DNA of 64,000 nucleotides from Cristatella mucedo (taxonomy: Eukaryota > Bryozoa > Phylactolaemata > Cristatellidae), in NCBI GenBank assembly GCA_009760855.2, contig WPIO01000036.1, positions 3,027,501 through 3,091,500 on the forward strand, given 5' to 3'. Within the stretch, counting starts at the first letter, position 1, and each line of letters opens with the position of its first letter. The notes beneath the pieces are model-generated. The model made no database searches. It was not told the origin of the DNA and saw only the letters and a list, made by a program, of their open reading frames with translations. The position numbers were made by a program, and so were the translations under genes. Below, in pieces: positions 1-11,957 of the stretch.

Positions 1-494
1 TTTGATATAAACCAGTCAATTATCGATTACAGTATTCTAGTCTAAACAAAATCAGGGAGCTAGTAAGTTCTTTAGCCAGTTAACGGGGTATGTGTTCTTT
101 GACCTTGGACCTCTAACATCGAACTTCTAATCTTGGATCGAAAATGATCCACTATCGAGACAGTCTTCCGGACTGAAACTTGGACGTCGAGCAATCTTTA
201 TAGAGAGCACTGAAAACGCGATCGTATTAAGACGGTCACAGTACATCACCGCCGAATAGCAAAGATAAGTCTCTTAGTCGAGTTTTACGCGTATGGTGTT
301 CCTGAAAATAAGAGTTTGGGTTCATAGCGGTCAAGCAGAAGTAAATTGGCCGACATCGAGGCTCGGATGCCCGCCTTGCAGACGTTCAGCTTATCGGTCG
401 CTGAAGCCGATACCAACGCTATGGTGACCTCTCACCTGATCAGCTGACCACTATCCGCTCCTGATGCGTTCGACCGCTTTTTCGCTGCTGTTGT
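1..494. other. No recognisable gene
   Basis: Unique-looking sequence with no convincing coding exon or repeat match. Confidence 0.4.
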
Positions 495-600
495 GGTCGT
501 GGTAGGCAATGCTCTGGTAGTGGTAGGCAATGTTCTGGTAGTGGTAGGCAACGTTCTGGTAGTAGTAGGCAACGCCTTGGTAGTCGTTGGCAATTTAAAG
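495..600. repeat. 21-bp minisatellite
   Basis: About 4.5 copies of a 21-bp unit (GTGGTAGGCAAYGYTCTGGT plus one base). On the minus strand it reads as a heptapeptide repeat (IAYHYQN), but a stop lies directly upstream of the array. Confidence 0.8.
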
Positions 601-1590
601 GTCACTGGAGGCTCGAATCGCTGTTTTCGGGCCTAGGGAGACGCAGAGAGGCACGCACAGAGTCACGAGTGGCGCGAGCTCCGAGCGAGGGATTGAATAG
701 TGATTGACAGAGCAATAGTCTAGCATCAATCCTGTCCGATGCGTCAACTTGAACGGACACGCGCTGCGAGAAGAATCGAGGTCGTGTTATTGATTATCTA
801 GAGGTCATCAAGTAAGATTAGCTAGACTAGTCAAAACGATTTCCTTCGACATCCTTTACATTGGCTTTGCCACTGCGCTACCGTGTGCATTCCTGCAGGC
901 GCGAACTGTAGCAGGTGCGCTGTAGCTAGCAGACGCATTATAGCAGGCGCATTGGTTTGTGTGCAGTAAGTTCAAATGTCAAAAAAAGCAGCTCGAACTT
1001 GTGTCAGATCTCTAGTGCTGATCGTATCAGATTTGTGTCAGATCTTTAGTGCTGCTCAGCGTGAATCATATCATTGGTTGATACCGATATTTAATTTATT
1101 CTGTAGTTGCCTCCGTGCTTCCAAAAGTCGTGAGTGTGATTCTCACTAGCAAAAAGGCAGGATGGGCAACTGTAACTCGAGCACTGGGATGGCCTACGAA
1201 AGGCATGATGAAGCCTGCACAACTGGTGCTTAGTAGATGCTAGCTTGATTTTCCAGTTGCCGTAAGTTTTGTCACAAAGCAGTCTTTTTTTGTAAGGAGC
1301 TCGATGTTTCACGATTGATCGAGCAACGTTCATACACTCTTACTCGCACCCATACTGACTTCCACAAAATAGCATCGTTAGCACATTTGCACAGCTGCAC
1401 CTCATCGGCGGCTCCATTACGTAGGTGAGTTCTCAATAGCGAACTCGAAACCTAAGCGGCTTTCGGTACACATGCGGTTGCCAACAGACTTTCATCGCAC
1501 GCCACAAAGAGAAATTGAGAGCCACAGCCGAGTCAGAAGGTCAGTCGATGTAGTCAGTAGCTTTCTAAAGCCGGCAGCAGGAGAACAGTC
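601..1590. other. No recognisable gene
   Basis: Includes an 80-codon minus-strand frame (1333-1091) with six Cys, no family match and no convincing splice context. Near-duplicate short strings (GTGTCAGATCTNTAGTGCTG at about 1000 and 1034) are present. Confidence 0.4.
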
Positions 1591-1599
1591 GTCCCTGCA

Positions 1600-2060
1600 T
1601 TAGACTTTCACTTCTATGCATCTGACAGTCAGCTCCACCTATACTTTAGCTAGATGTCGTTGCGAAAGAATTGTGGAAGTAAGTTCCACAGTCTACAAGC
1701 TGAAGAGAAAAAGCTTCTGTCTTCAACGGTCTTTAAGCCGAGGAATTGAACAGCTCATGTATTGTCCATAGAGGACCTGGGGGCACGAAGAGACTGAAAC
1801 TGGTGAAGCAGTTCAGCTGGGCATGAAGGAGCCGAGCCATGGCCTTGGCCTTGTTGGTCAGCGTAAGAACGTTATTCTGCATCCGTTGATCAACCGGAAT
1901 CCATCGAAGCTCCTTCAGTAAAGGTGAAACACTGTCAAACCTATGGGATGTTTTAACTAGCCTTGAAGCCGCATTCATGACCAGCTGCAGTGGCCTATTG
2001 CCTTAATTCCGTAGACCAGCCAAAATTGAACTGCAGTAATCTGCATAGACAGAAATAAGT
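1600..2060. repeat. LINE-B fragments, mixed orientation
   Basis: 1605-1645 on the plus strand reads FHFYASDSQLHLYF, like the YADDTQLY reverse-transcriptase motif. 2060-1675 on the minus strand reads SPLLKELRWIPVDQRMQN and matches the ORF2 C terminus of the LINE at 40.9-42.7 kb. Two rearranged pieces of one CR1/L2-type family. Confidence 0.65.
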
Positions 2061-2064
2061 TAGC

Positions 2065-3875
2065 CAGGGAGTTCGAAACTATAATTAAGTGCGGTTTTTT
2101 TTTCATTAAAACGTTACTCTCTATTAGTTACAGAGGTAAGGAATGCACGTTTGTCATCCAACCCTTGACCCCGGAGGGTCACCGCTTCTAGAGACAAGTA
2201 AAGAGACTCGCCATCCTTGCAATAGTCAACAGAGCGAAGCCTCTGCGTCTCGGCCGCCTCTGAGAGCAGCCGATGAGATGGCGGGCCTGCCATCCGGACG
2301 GCCCGGCTCTAGCAGATCGCGTGCGATTTCGGCTCGCCCCGCCCCCACTCCGTCGACCAGCCGCCTACTGAGCCTCCGCCGTCTGATGAAGGCCGCGAGT
2401 TTCAGTTATCGCGTAAATTACCCTCGGAGTTGTCTCAGCTGATTCAATATTCGCCCCGGCAGCGCTCGAAGTCGGCGGAAGAAGTGCTCGAGACCATCGT
2501 GCAGCGTGCTAGCCCACGCACGCGTTAATTCCCCTACGCGGTCTATAGCAGACGATTCGATCCACGGTCTAGTGCAACAGGTGCGCCCGTGCGCTGCTCC
2601 GTTCTGGCGAAGGGGTGGCCAAATTCACACGGCCCAGCGTCGGATTCCAGGCGGCACTAGGTCACGTGCCTTCGGGTCATCGAGCATTCGCGATCGCGAG
2701 GGTCCTCGCTCGCTTCGCGGGCCCTCGCGCGAAGCAGCGCCCGGCGCGCCAGACCTCGCCAGCAGCAGGGGCCTGGAAATTCTATGATTCGGTTTAGGCG
2801 CAGCTAAATTTGAGCGTTAGTCCTCTACTTCCCTCTCGTCCCCCACCCGCCGCCGCCTCCTGGCAATCTGCAATCAATCACACGTCCTAGGAGCGGCCGC
2901 ATAACGACCCGTAGGGCGCGGCCAATTACTGCCCAGCGGCAGGTCTCGTCATTCCGCTCGTCCTAGAACTTTAGCATGGCCCGTTCCCCAATATCTTTAT
3001 CCTTCGCCGCCCTGTAAGGCGTGGCCGCAGTGCTCCTGCTGCTGCTGCTGCTGCAGTCGATGGCTCGTCTGCTGCTTGAGATTTTCTGCTCGACGGAAGG
3101 AGCAGCCGGCTGCCGTCTCCGTCGTTTGTCTTTATAACTACATCTATCTCAATCTCTCCATGTCTCTATCACTGTCACTGTCTTTATCTTTGTCTCTGTC
3201 TTTTTATCTCTGCCTTGTTCTCTATCTCCGTCTCTAACTAGACCTCAATCTCTATCTCCACCAGTGTCTCCGTCTCTGTCTAAATCTAGATCTCTATCGC
3301 TATCATTAGATATCTTTATCTCCATATATCTCCGTCCCTACCTCATTCTGATGTATTAATCCTTGAACGATGGCATTTACCTCGGACATTTGCCAACCTT
3401 AACATTAGCCATCACTTTTCCGGAAGGTCTTAATAAATGTCACGCTCTGGGATTTTCTCTTCGCAAACCACAGTGATACTGCATCGCACAACAAAATATA
3501 GAAGGCAACTTAAGTGCATGCTGAAGCGCATAGCGCATGTAAATGCTCATCTAATAAATGCTCCGGCGAATGCGGTCGGCCAACGAGCTCCTAGAGATCG
3601 ACGCATTTGGATTTCCCTTCTCTTGCTCTCTGTCCTCTTTCTCTGTCCTGTTCCACTGTTCTCTTGTTCCCTTCTCTTGCTCTGCCCTCTTAATCTCACC
3701 TCTTGCAAGTTTAGGGAACACCGCTGCGTTGGAAATAAACACAAGCATCAACTGCACAACTACTAAGTAACTCAACCTTCAGTGGTAACTTCGTCAGCCC
3801 TAGGTAAGCAGCGGCATGCTCCCGCCTACCGCCAAGTTGCTCCGATAGTGATACTGTCGCCGACAACATGATAAA
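2065..3875. other. GC-rich, then TCTATC-rich stretch, no gene
   Basis: 2200-3060 is CpG-rich with short open frames only. 3120-3345 is a degenerate TCTMTC pyrimidine repeat. 3610-3690 is another CT-rich patch. No exon was recognised. Confidence 0.4.
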
Positions 3876-3879
3876 GCAT

Positions 3880-4583
3880 AATAATAATAATAATAATATT
3901 GCACTTGATAAAGCGCCCTCAGAGAACTTAATCTCTTTCTAGGCGCTTTACATTTGCTGCAAAGTGATACGCAACAGAATAGTAAGTAAAATCATGCCTG
4001 AAAAACAAACAAAATGAATAACATGGTTAGGGGTTACATGCACTGGGTCAGCATGCAAATGTGGTTAGTGGCAGCATGAACAGTGTCAGCACGCATAAGC
4101 ACATCGAGGACGAATCACAAGGACCCACTAAATGCTGTCCTAAATAGGTATGTTTTTAAGTTTCTTTTAAATGTGGTCAGGTCAGGGGATGTTCTGATGC
4201 AGGTCGGGAGGGAGTTCCAGGCTGTGGGAGCATACGAGCTAAATGCACGGTCTCCAAAGGATTTAAGGTTTGTACGAGGTATTTCTAGACTGTTGGATTC
4301 CGAAAAGCGAGTGGTACGATGCTTTGCCTGATGGGGTAGTATATCTGAAAGATAGGCTGGAGCCATAGAATGAAGAGACCTAAAAGTGAGCGACAAAACC
4401 TTGAAGTCAATCCGTTGCTTGACTGGTAACCAGTGCAGGTCGGCGAGAAGTGGAGTAATGTGGCAACTGCGACGCTCACGACAGACAAGCCTAGCTGCAG
4501 AGTTTTGCACCAGCTGCAATCGCCTGATCGCACATGCTGGTAGGCCAGTAAGCAGTGAGTTGCAGAAGTCGAGACGAGATCCG
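3880..4583 (-). repeat. LINE-A, 5'-truncated copy
   Basis: Minus-strand ORF2 C terminus (RAFSSYAPTAWNSLPTCIRT) followed by the family 3' tail, with GCGCTTTATCAAGTGCAAT and an (ATT)n end at 3880-3900. A CR1/L2-type retrotransposon, clearly similar to the copy at 7.9-10.3 kb. Confidence 0.9.
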
Positions 4584-4808
4584 TAAAGTATGTCTTCCGG
4601 TGGGTATTAGTCTGGGCATTCAACCCAACTGCTTCTTTGTATGGCATAGAATTGTATTCCCAGAGCGAAAGTATTGTGAATTTGCTTTCCGGAAAAAGGC
4701 TGGCAATTACTCACGGTAGAAAAGTTCAGAGGTGGCGGATTGTCCCCCACGTAGGACCATCTCGCTCGTCTAACCATCTCTCAATCAAGCCCTGCGTAAA
4801 TCTTTGTA

Positions 4809-4909
<101 letters not shown>

Positions 4910-5027
4910 TTCGTAGCCACTTTTCTTGGTCTCCCTCTCGAAGTTCAGCAGCCTGTTTACACGGGCCACAGTCGCTCCCGCCGAGAAATAGCTTGTAGTT
5001 TGTTCGCACAGCAGAGAGCTGGCTCTC

Positions 5028-5062
<35 letters not shown>

Positions 5063-5255
5063 TCCGCGAGGAAGGCGGCGGCGGCGTCCGCGAGGAAGGC
5101 GGCGGAGTCCGCGACAGAGTCGGCGGGGTCCGCGACAGAGTCGGCGGTGGCCTGCGACAGAGGCGGCGGTGGCCTGCGACAGAGTCGGCGGTGGCCTGTG
5201 ACAGAGTCGGCGGTGGTCTGCGACAGAGTCGGCAGTGGCCTGCGACAGAGTCGGG
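5028..5255. repeat. GGC run and 22-bp minisatellite
   Basis: (GGC)n at 5029-5062 is followed by longer GC-rich repeats and then by about six copies of a 22-bp unit (CGACAGAGTCGGCGGTGGCC plus two bases) from 5110. Confidence 0.85.
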
Positions 5256-5399
5256 TGAGAGTAGGGGGTGAGGGGAGCCGTGCGCTCGAGGGCTCCGGTA
5301 GTGGGAATAAACTGTCGGCATTGGGCATCGGCTGGCTCTCTGCTGTGCGACCAAACTACATTTCTCTCTCTCTCTCTCTCTCACCCTCCGCTGTAGTCG

Positions 5400-6590
5400 C
5401 AGCATTCAGCGTGCTAGAGACCATTTTACAGAGTCTCAACGCGATAGCGAGTCGCGAGCGGATTCTCGGCTGGAGGTCGCTGGACACGCGAACAGCGAGC
5501 CGCGCATTTGCAACCCGCCCCCTCGCCAAATCCGCGTCTTCGGCTGTAGCGCTTTATCTTTCGGCCCCACTGTCGCGCTGTACTATCGCTACTTTTCGCT
5601 CGCGACAAAGGGCAGTCGACGTTCCGCCGGCGCACCGAGCTTGGCGAGTAGAACGACAAATCGGCCGCCGGCGCCGCTCGCCCCGCCGCCTCCTCGCTCC
5701 CGCGCCGCCGCGGTGCGACGGGAGCAGGCAGCTCTGCGCGCGCGCGCGCGCGCGCCCGACGCTCACCTGAAGTTCGGAGGAGCGCTGCCACTGCGCCTCG
5801 ACGGCGATCGTCGTGCAGAGCAGGAGCAGGAGCAGGAGCTGGCGCACCGGCGACAGCCGCTGCATTGTGGCGCGTCGAACCAGGGCGGACCTAGGCAGAA
5901 CGATCGCTCGCAGTCAGACGGCGCATCGCGGGGCGGGCTTCGCCGGCGGCTGCGGCCTGCTGCTGCGCGTCGTCGAGCCTCGGCGAGTCGCCTCTCCGGT
6001 CGCGCGCGCGCGCGCGCGCACCGTCGCGCGCGTGAGTCTGCGTCCACTGAGCGCGCGCCCTCGCTCGCGCCGCCGCCGCCTCTCTGGAGTCGGCTCTCGT
6101 AATGCCAGCTAGCCGCCTGGAGCGCACTTCGCCGCAGCCGCGAGTGCAAAGTAGCGTGCGGTGCGTAATTGAGAGCCCTGACCCGGCGGTGCCCGGCGGT
6201 GCCCGGTCGCGGTCGGCGACTCTCTCTCTCCACTCGGTCCTCGCCCGCTCGATCGGTGGATCGCGCGGGGCTTGCCTCCGCCGCGAGCCGTCGCGTCGCT
6301 GACTGCGCCCAAGCTTACTCCCGCATGTAAAGCTTTTCATAATCTCCGGTGCCTCGGGATCGCGTCTTGCAGCTTTGCCCCGTCGCTCCGAGGTCGTCAC
6401 TCCGGGGTCAGGCGCGCTGAACAGACAGCGGCGCACAGACGCCGCAGCTGGAGCAGCGGAAGCTGCGTGCGAGCGACGTTCGGCCGCGAGTCTGTCGACC
6501 ACTACCGCCGCCTCCACTTCCGCCACGCCAAGCCCTAGCGTCGAAGAAAGTGCTTGCAGCTCGCCGCCCCTGCTCCGTCCGAGTGATTGA
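5400..6590. promoter_or_regulatory. CpG-rich island
   Basis: About 1.2 kb very rich in CG dinucleotides with several CGCGCG runs (5739-5755, 6001-6019). Long Arg/Ala/Ser frames open on both strands are a composition effect. It is probably the promoter of the minus-strand signal-peptide exon at 5767-5865. Confidence 0.5.
5767..5865 (-). CDS. Signal-peptide first exon of an unidentified gene
   Basis: ATG with A at -3, then 33 codons (MQRLSPVRQLLLLLLLCTTI, then AVEAQWQRSSELQ) and a strong donor CTTCAG|GTGAGC in phase 0. The basic n-region, hydrophobic core and likely cleavage after VEA are typical of a secreted or type I membrane protein. It lies in a CpG-rich island, as many first exons do. 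No downstream exon was recognised on the minus strand between 5760 and 1, so the product is unknown. The Leu run is made by a CTC/CTG microsatellite, and chance is possible. Confidence 0.5.
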
Positions 6591-6654
6591 TTAGCCTACG
6601 CGCTCGTGAACGCAAAAATTGTGCGAAAAAACCTGCAAACATTATGCGCTTCCT

Positions 6655-6790
6655 TTTGTAATAATAATAATACATTTGATAAAGCGCCCTCAGAGAACTC
6701 TAATCTCTTTCTAGGCACTCTACAATTGCTGCAAAAGAAGCACGATCAAATGGTGAATGGAATGCGTATGTACAGTGCTTTAGCTAAAAA
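6655..6790 (-). repeat. LINE-A 3'-tail copy
   Basis: (AAT)n, then AAAGCGCCCTCAGAGAACTC and the CTTTCTAGG signature in minus orientation. Only about 130 bp of the element 3' end is present. Confidence 0.8.
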
Positions 6791-6799
6791 GTTTTAAAG

Positions 6800-7465
6800 A
6801 GATTTAGCGCTCCACTTGGGGAGGCGCTACATAACTTTTGTTTGTACCCTCTGTCGGCGGAAGAGCACAAGCAGCATAAGCTATCGGGCGTCTGCTAAAT
6901 TATGCAGCCTAGACGGAACACTGAGAACATTTGGCCGCCTCTCTGACGTCAAGCCGTCTCTAGGTGGCTCGGTGCTCCTAAAAGGGGATCGCAGCAGTGA
7001 CCAGATCTTGCCGAACGCCTCGAGATTGGCGACCTTGGCTGAGAGGTCACCGGAGATCTCTGAACGGCGGCATTTCCGACGCGTCTGCAAGGCAGTTTGA
7101 CTAGGTTTCCACGCTAGCTTTGCCTTTTGGATGACAGGCAACCTCTACGTGCCCAACCATTGGAGGTACTGGTCCCAGCGCGGACCGAGTCAGCTCTTGG
7201 GATTACGAGTGGCAGCCGCTGTTGGACCCGCGGTAGGTGTACATTCCACGAATGCACGTCCAATTGGGCCTTAAAGGAAAAAATCCATCAAAACGCTATA
7301 TTGGCAGTCGGTAGCCTTCGAGCTGCTTCGAGACTTGTTCCCTGCGCTGTCTGGGAACATGTCTCGGAGCTTGTCCCCGTTCTGTCTGTCTGCTAGTGCT
7401 TTGGGGGCACGTCAAAGCCAGTTTCTTTTGGGACAATAGATAACGAAAACCATTGAGAGAAATTA
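6800..7465. other. No recognisable gene
   Basis: Frames of 86-94 codons occur on both strands but have no family match, start context or splice sites. Confidence 0.35.
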
Positions 7466-7469
7466 ATGA

Positions 7470-7540
7470 ACCAAGAAGCTCAGTGGTAAGGAGAATGCGA
7501 CTGCGTCGTCGCAGCGGTTGGGATGGTTTCCATGGCAGTC
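7470..7540 (+). pseudogene. tRNA-like sequence, possible SINE head
   Basis: AAGCTCAGTGGTAAGGAG resembles a Pol III A box, a stem-forming GCGACTGCGTCGTCGC follows, then GGTTGGGATGGTTTCC as a poor B box. It is not a functional tRNA. Confidence 0.3.
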
Positions 7541-7658
7541 AAAAGGAGGAAAACTGTGTAGAGCTGGCCGAGACGACGAGGGCCACGTCTCCTAGAATAG
7601 CCCTCCGAAAGTCAGTCCGTCTGCTTAGTGGGATTAAAGCCCCATGTGACTCTCATGC

Positions 7659-7694
7659 CATATATATATATCTATATATATCTATATATATATA

Positions 7695-7751
<57 letters not shown>

Positions 7752-7752
7752 A
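7659..7752. repeat. (TA)n/(TC)n/(TG)n compound microsatellite
   Basis: Alternating TA and TC runs ending in a (TG) run. Confidence 0.95.
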
Positions 7753-7808
7753 TTAACTTAAACAATATATATAACATACAACATAAAACAACATATATAA
7801 ACATATAT

Positions 7809-7860
7809 AAAAAACTCGTGCGAACACCGAGCCTGCAGTTAAATACCCAAAAAGCACTAT

Positions 7861-7861
<1 letters not shown>
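7809..7861 (+). repeat. Left arm of inverted repeat around LINE-A
   Basis: AAAAAACTCGTGCGAACACC through AGCACTATA. Its reverse complement, about 90% identical, lies at 10509-10560 on the other side of the LINE-A copy. Confidence 0.85.
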
Positions 7862-7903
<42 letters not shown>

Positions 7904-7905
7904 AT
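7862..7905. repeat. (CA)n(TA)n microsatellite
   Basis: Twenty bases of CA followed by TA, directly abutting the LINE-A 3' end. Confidence 0.95.
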
Positions 7906-10315
7906 GCACTTGATAAAGCGCCCTCGGAGAACTTAATCTCTCTCTAGGCGCTTTACATTTGCCGCAAAGTGAAATGCAATTGAATGGTAAGTAAAATCGT
8001 GATTGAAAAACAAACAAAATGAATAATATGGTTAGGGGTGACATGCATAGGGTCAGCATGCAAATGTGGTTGGTGGCAGCATGCACAGTGTTAGCACCCA
8101 TAAGCAGATCAAGGACGAATCACAGGGACCCAGTAAATGCTGTCCTAAATAGGTGTGTTTTTAAGTTCCTTTTAAATGTGGTCAGGTCAGGGGATGTTGT
8201 GACGCAGGTCGGGTGGGAGTTCCAGGCTTTGGGAGCATACGAACTAAATGCACGGTTTCCAAAGGATTTAAGGTTTGTACGAGGTACTTGTAGACGGTTG
8301 GATTCCGAAAAGCGGGTGGTACGACGCTTGGCCTGATGGGGTAGTATATCTGAGAGATATGTAGGTTGGAGCAATTAAAATAAGTGACCTTAAGGTGAGC
8401 GACAAAATCTTGAAGTAAATCCGTTGCTTGACTGGTAGCCAGTTCAGGTCAGCGAGAAGTGGTGTAATGTGGCAACTGCGACGCTCACGACAGACAAGCC
8501 TAGCTGCAGAGTTTTGCACCAGCTGCAATCGCTTGACCGCACATGCTGGTAGGCCAGTAAGCAGTGAGTTGCAGAAGTCGAGACGGGATGTCACGAATGC
8601 ATGGACCAACTTAGATGTGGTATCCTTATCTAAACAAGCGCGAACTTTAGCAATGTTATGAAGCTGAAAATAGGCAGATTTGACTGTGGAGCTGAAGTGG
8701 TCGTTTAACGAGAGGTCACTTTGGAATATGACAGCTAGATTTCGAGCTGATTCAACTGGAGATATGCTGGCAGAGCCAATTTTGAGAGTCAGCCTTTCCG
8801 ATCTCTGAATCACACTGGATTTGCCCATAACTAGTAAGTTAGTTCTATCGTTTAGTTTTAGAAAATTTGCTGCCATCCATGTGCGATGTCATCAATGCAT
8901 GCAGCAAGTGAGCTGAGAGAATTTGAGGTGCTCGAAGGCTGGGAGGGATCAAAGCAAAAGTACAACTGAGTGTCATCCGCATAGAAGTGAAAGCCTAGAT
9001 TGCGCTTGGAAATCACATCAGCAAGAGGCAGAGTATAAACCGTGAAAAGAACCAGACCTAGCACGGAGCCCTGAGGTACTCCATATTTCAGAGGTACTTC
9101 AAATGATCTTTGTCCATTCACGTCAATACTCTGGAGTCTCCCACTGAGATAGTACCTGAACCACTGCAGAGCAGTGCCAGTGATGCCCATGCAAGATGAG
9201 AGCCGCTCTAGAAGAACTTGGTGATCGATAGTATCAAAAGCTGCCGAAAGATCGAGCAAAACAAGCAGAGAAACTCTACCCATGTCTGCATTCCTAAGTA
9301 GGTCGTTGTATACCCGAAGCAATGCTGACTCTGCGGAGTGATTAGCTCTAAAGCCAGACTGGAACTTACTAGCAAGGTGTGAGGTTTCGATATATGAGTT
9401 CAGCTGGTCTGCCACGACCCGTTCCAGTGTCTTTGATAGGAATGGTAGAAGGGAGACTGGGTGGCAGTTACTTAAGTTCTCTTGGTCTAGTATAGCTTTC
9501 TTGAGAAGTGGCCTGACTACAGCTTTTTTGAAAGGTGCTGGGACATGACCTGAGGCTAATGACATATTAATGATGTTAGTTATGCATGGCAGCAGCAGAT
9601 CAATGCAACGTAGGAGCAGGACAGCGGGAATAGGGTCCAGAGGACTTGTTGTCTTCTTTGATTGAGATACGAACTTTAGGACTAGATCACTAGTGACCTG
9701 CTTAAATGCAGACATTGAGGTGCAGCCAGGAGCCGAGGAACATCATTCTAGTGAGGAGGTTGTCATCGCTGGGATGGATTCTCTGATCTTGTCTATGTTC
9801 TGCAGAAACAATCGAGAGAAGCGATCGGCTAGATCATCACAAGGATCATCAGGTAAGGAGCTATACTGGGAACGGTTGAGGAAATTGTTTATTGTCGACA
9901 TCAGCATTTTTGGATTGTGCATCTGTGATTCAACAATGTTTCTCAAGTAGCTAGACTTGGCCTATGCTAGGATCGATTGGTACGACCTACAGTAGTCTTC
10001 ATATGACTGTCGATGGACAGTTAGTCCGGATATTTTGTATGCTTTTTCAAGCTTTCGTTTAGTAGACCGGGCTAGTTTAATGTCTGTGGTAAACCATAGG
10101 CCGTCTGGGCGGGGGCGCACAGTGCGCTTTTTCAGAGGTGTAAACTCGTCGAGCGTGTCAGCTAGTGTCGTGTTGTAGCTATCTATTAATGATGACAGAT
10201 CGGAGGGAAGACTGAGCAGCAGAGGTGAAGCAGATATTCTCGCACGGACAGCATCGATGTCAAGGGTCTTGAGGTTTCGCGATTCACAGGTTATTTTAGA
10301 GGAGGATGTGGGCAC
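7905..10315 (-). repeat. LINE-A (CR1/L2-type), longest copy, decayed
   Basis: Minus-strand ORF2 remnant. 10315-9962 is the region before the reverse transcriptase. 9715-8858 is the reverse transcriptase ([61 protein letters not shown]). 8876-8120 is the C-terminal region (WMAANFLKLND; RAFSSYAPKAWNSHPTCV). Frameshifts or stops near 9735, 8870 and 8370 break it. The 3' tail CTTTATCAAGTGCATTA ends in (TA)n. No endonuclease domain is present, so the copy is 5'-truncated at the TA microsatellite at 10321. Confidence 0.93.
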
Positions 10316-10320
10316 ACACT

Positions 10321-10560
<240 letters not shown>

Positions 10561-10569
10561 CAAATAATT

Positions 10570-10950
10570 TTTCAGTCCTCTTGCTTAGCTAATTTTGGGA
10601 TTTTACCTTACTACAGCGTCTGTCTGCTTTAATCAAATGCAGTTGCCCGCGTTGGTAATTCAATCACGGAATCAGGCTTCCGGCAGCCCCTGGGAACCTT
10701 GAAACCTATCAAATCTCCTTTTTTCTAACGCTGCCATCGCCCAGACACTCCGTGCGTGTGTTCGCGCTCACATGGCGCTCGCGATAGAGCGCACCCACTC
10801 ATAGCTACACATGGTACTCAGCAAGATTAGCGACTTGTCGATGTGGCGTATGCATGCAGGTACGCCCGCAGCAAGCGTAACAGGCAGCGTTTAGAGAACG
10901 CCCATAACTACAGATGCTGAGTCCAAATCCGTAGACGCGTCGAACCGTGC
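10570..10950. other. No recognisable gene
   Basis: Mixed-composition sequence without an exon or repeat match. Confidence 0.35.
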
Positions 10951-10953
10951 AAT

Positions 10954-11135
10954 CAATAAATAAATAAATACTAGCTGATTCAACAGCCTCTTTTTGTATA
11001 GCGACAGAAGAGCCTTTGCGGCTATTGCCGCCGCTTGCAGCAGCGAGAAAGAATCCTCCATCGCAGGATTCAAGCCCGTGACCTCGGAACCAGGGTTATA
11101 AAAACCAACCCCGAAAGCCGCGTCGTGAGCAGCCA
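10954..11135 (-). repeat. SINE-1 (tRNA-derived), diverged copy
   Basis: Minus orientation. Tail of AAATA units, conserved body (AACAGCCTCTTTTTGTATAG, GACAGAAGAGCC) and B-box region GGATTCAAGCCCGTGACCTC. Confidence 0.85.
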
Positions 11136-11165
11136 AGTATTCAGCGAAAGCAGTAGCCTTTAACT

Positions 11166-11262
11166 CTCGTCCGACTCCGACTCGTCCAACTCCGCCTCGT
11201 CTCATTCCGCCTCGTCTCATTCCGACTCGTCCCATTTTGACTCGTCCCACTCCGACTCGTCC
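11166..11262. repeat. 15-bp minisatellite
   Basis: About six to seven units of CTCCGACTCGTCCCA with substitutions. Confidence 0.85.
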
Positions 11263-11300
11263 TCGGGTATGGACATTTCCCCTAGGACATTTGTCCCTTG

Positions 11301-11475
11301 GGTATAGGGTTTAGGGCTTAGGGTTTAGGATTTAGGTTTAGGGTATACGGTTTAGGGTTTAGGATTTAGTGTTTTGGGTTTACAATATAGGGTTTACGAT
11401 TTAGGGTTTAGAATTTAGGGTTTTGAGCTTAGGGTTCAGGATTTAGGTTAAGGGTTTTGGATTTGGGGTTAAGGG
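11301..11475. repeat. Degenerate TTTAGGG telomere-like array
   Basis: About 175 bp of GGGTTTAG, GGATTTAG, GGTTTAG and GGGCTTAG variants, with GGGTTTA as the commonest heptamer. Confidence 0.85.
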
Positions 11476-11630
11476 CGGGCTGCGCCTCCGCCGCCTAAAT
11501 CCGCCCTTGTTCGTATTCATCGCTGTTATTAGCGCGTATTAGGGCGCGACGAAATCTCTTGAGATGAAGTTATACTCAGTAGACCTCTGAGGCTTCGCGC
11601 TCATTTGCAGGAACGCGCGGCACGAGGCCC

Positions 11631-11805
11631 ACTTTGACGGGTACGAACACGTGCCTGGCTGCGTTGGAAAGCACTTTGACGGGTACGAACACGTGCCTGG
11701 CTGCGTTGGAAAGCACTTTGACGGGTACGAACACGTGCCTGGCTGCGTTGGAAAGCACTTTGACGGGTACGAACACGAGCCTGGCTGCGTTGGAAAGAAC
11801 GAGCG
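11631..11805. repeat. 42-bp tandem repeat, four copies
   Basis: Units beginning CTTTGACGGGTACGAACACG start at about 11632, 11674, 11716 and 11758 and are nearly identical. The unit is 14 codons long, so all minus-strand frames stay open. Confidence 0.95.
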
Positions 11806-11843
11806 GGACCGAACTTCCGCGAGACCGACCTGTTTGACTCGCC

Positions 11844-11957
11844 GCCGCCGCTACCGCCGCCGCCGCTACCGCCGCCGCCGCAACCGCCGCCGCCGCAACC
11901 GCCGCCGCCGCAACCGCCGCCGCCGCAACCGCCGCCGCCGCAACCGCCGCCGCCGCT
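11844..11957. repeat. 15-bp (CAACCGCCGCCGCCG)n array
   Basis: Seven to eight units of CAACCGCCGCCGCCG or CTACCGCCGCCGCCG, reading as AAAAV or GGGGC repeats on the minus strand. Confidence 0.95.

Noticed and set aside
1091-1333. Cys-containing 80-codon minus-strand frame
   Set aside because: Considered as a downstream exon for the signal-peptide gene, but splice sites are poor and no domain is recognised.
5426-6538. Several long Arg/Ala/Ser-rich frames on both strands
   Set aside because: They overlap each other on both strands within a CpG island and have no family match. Only the signal-peptide exon was kept.
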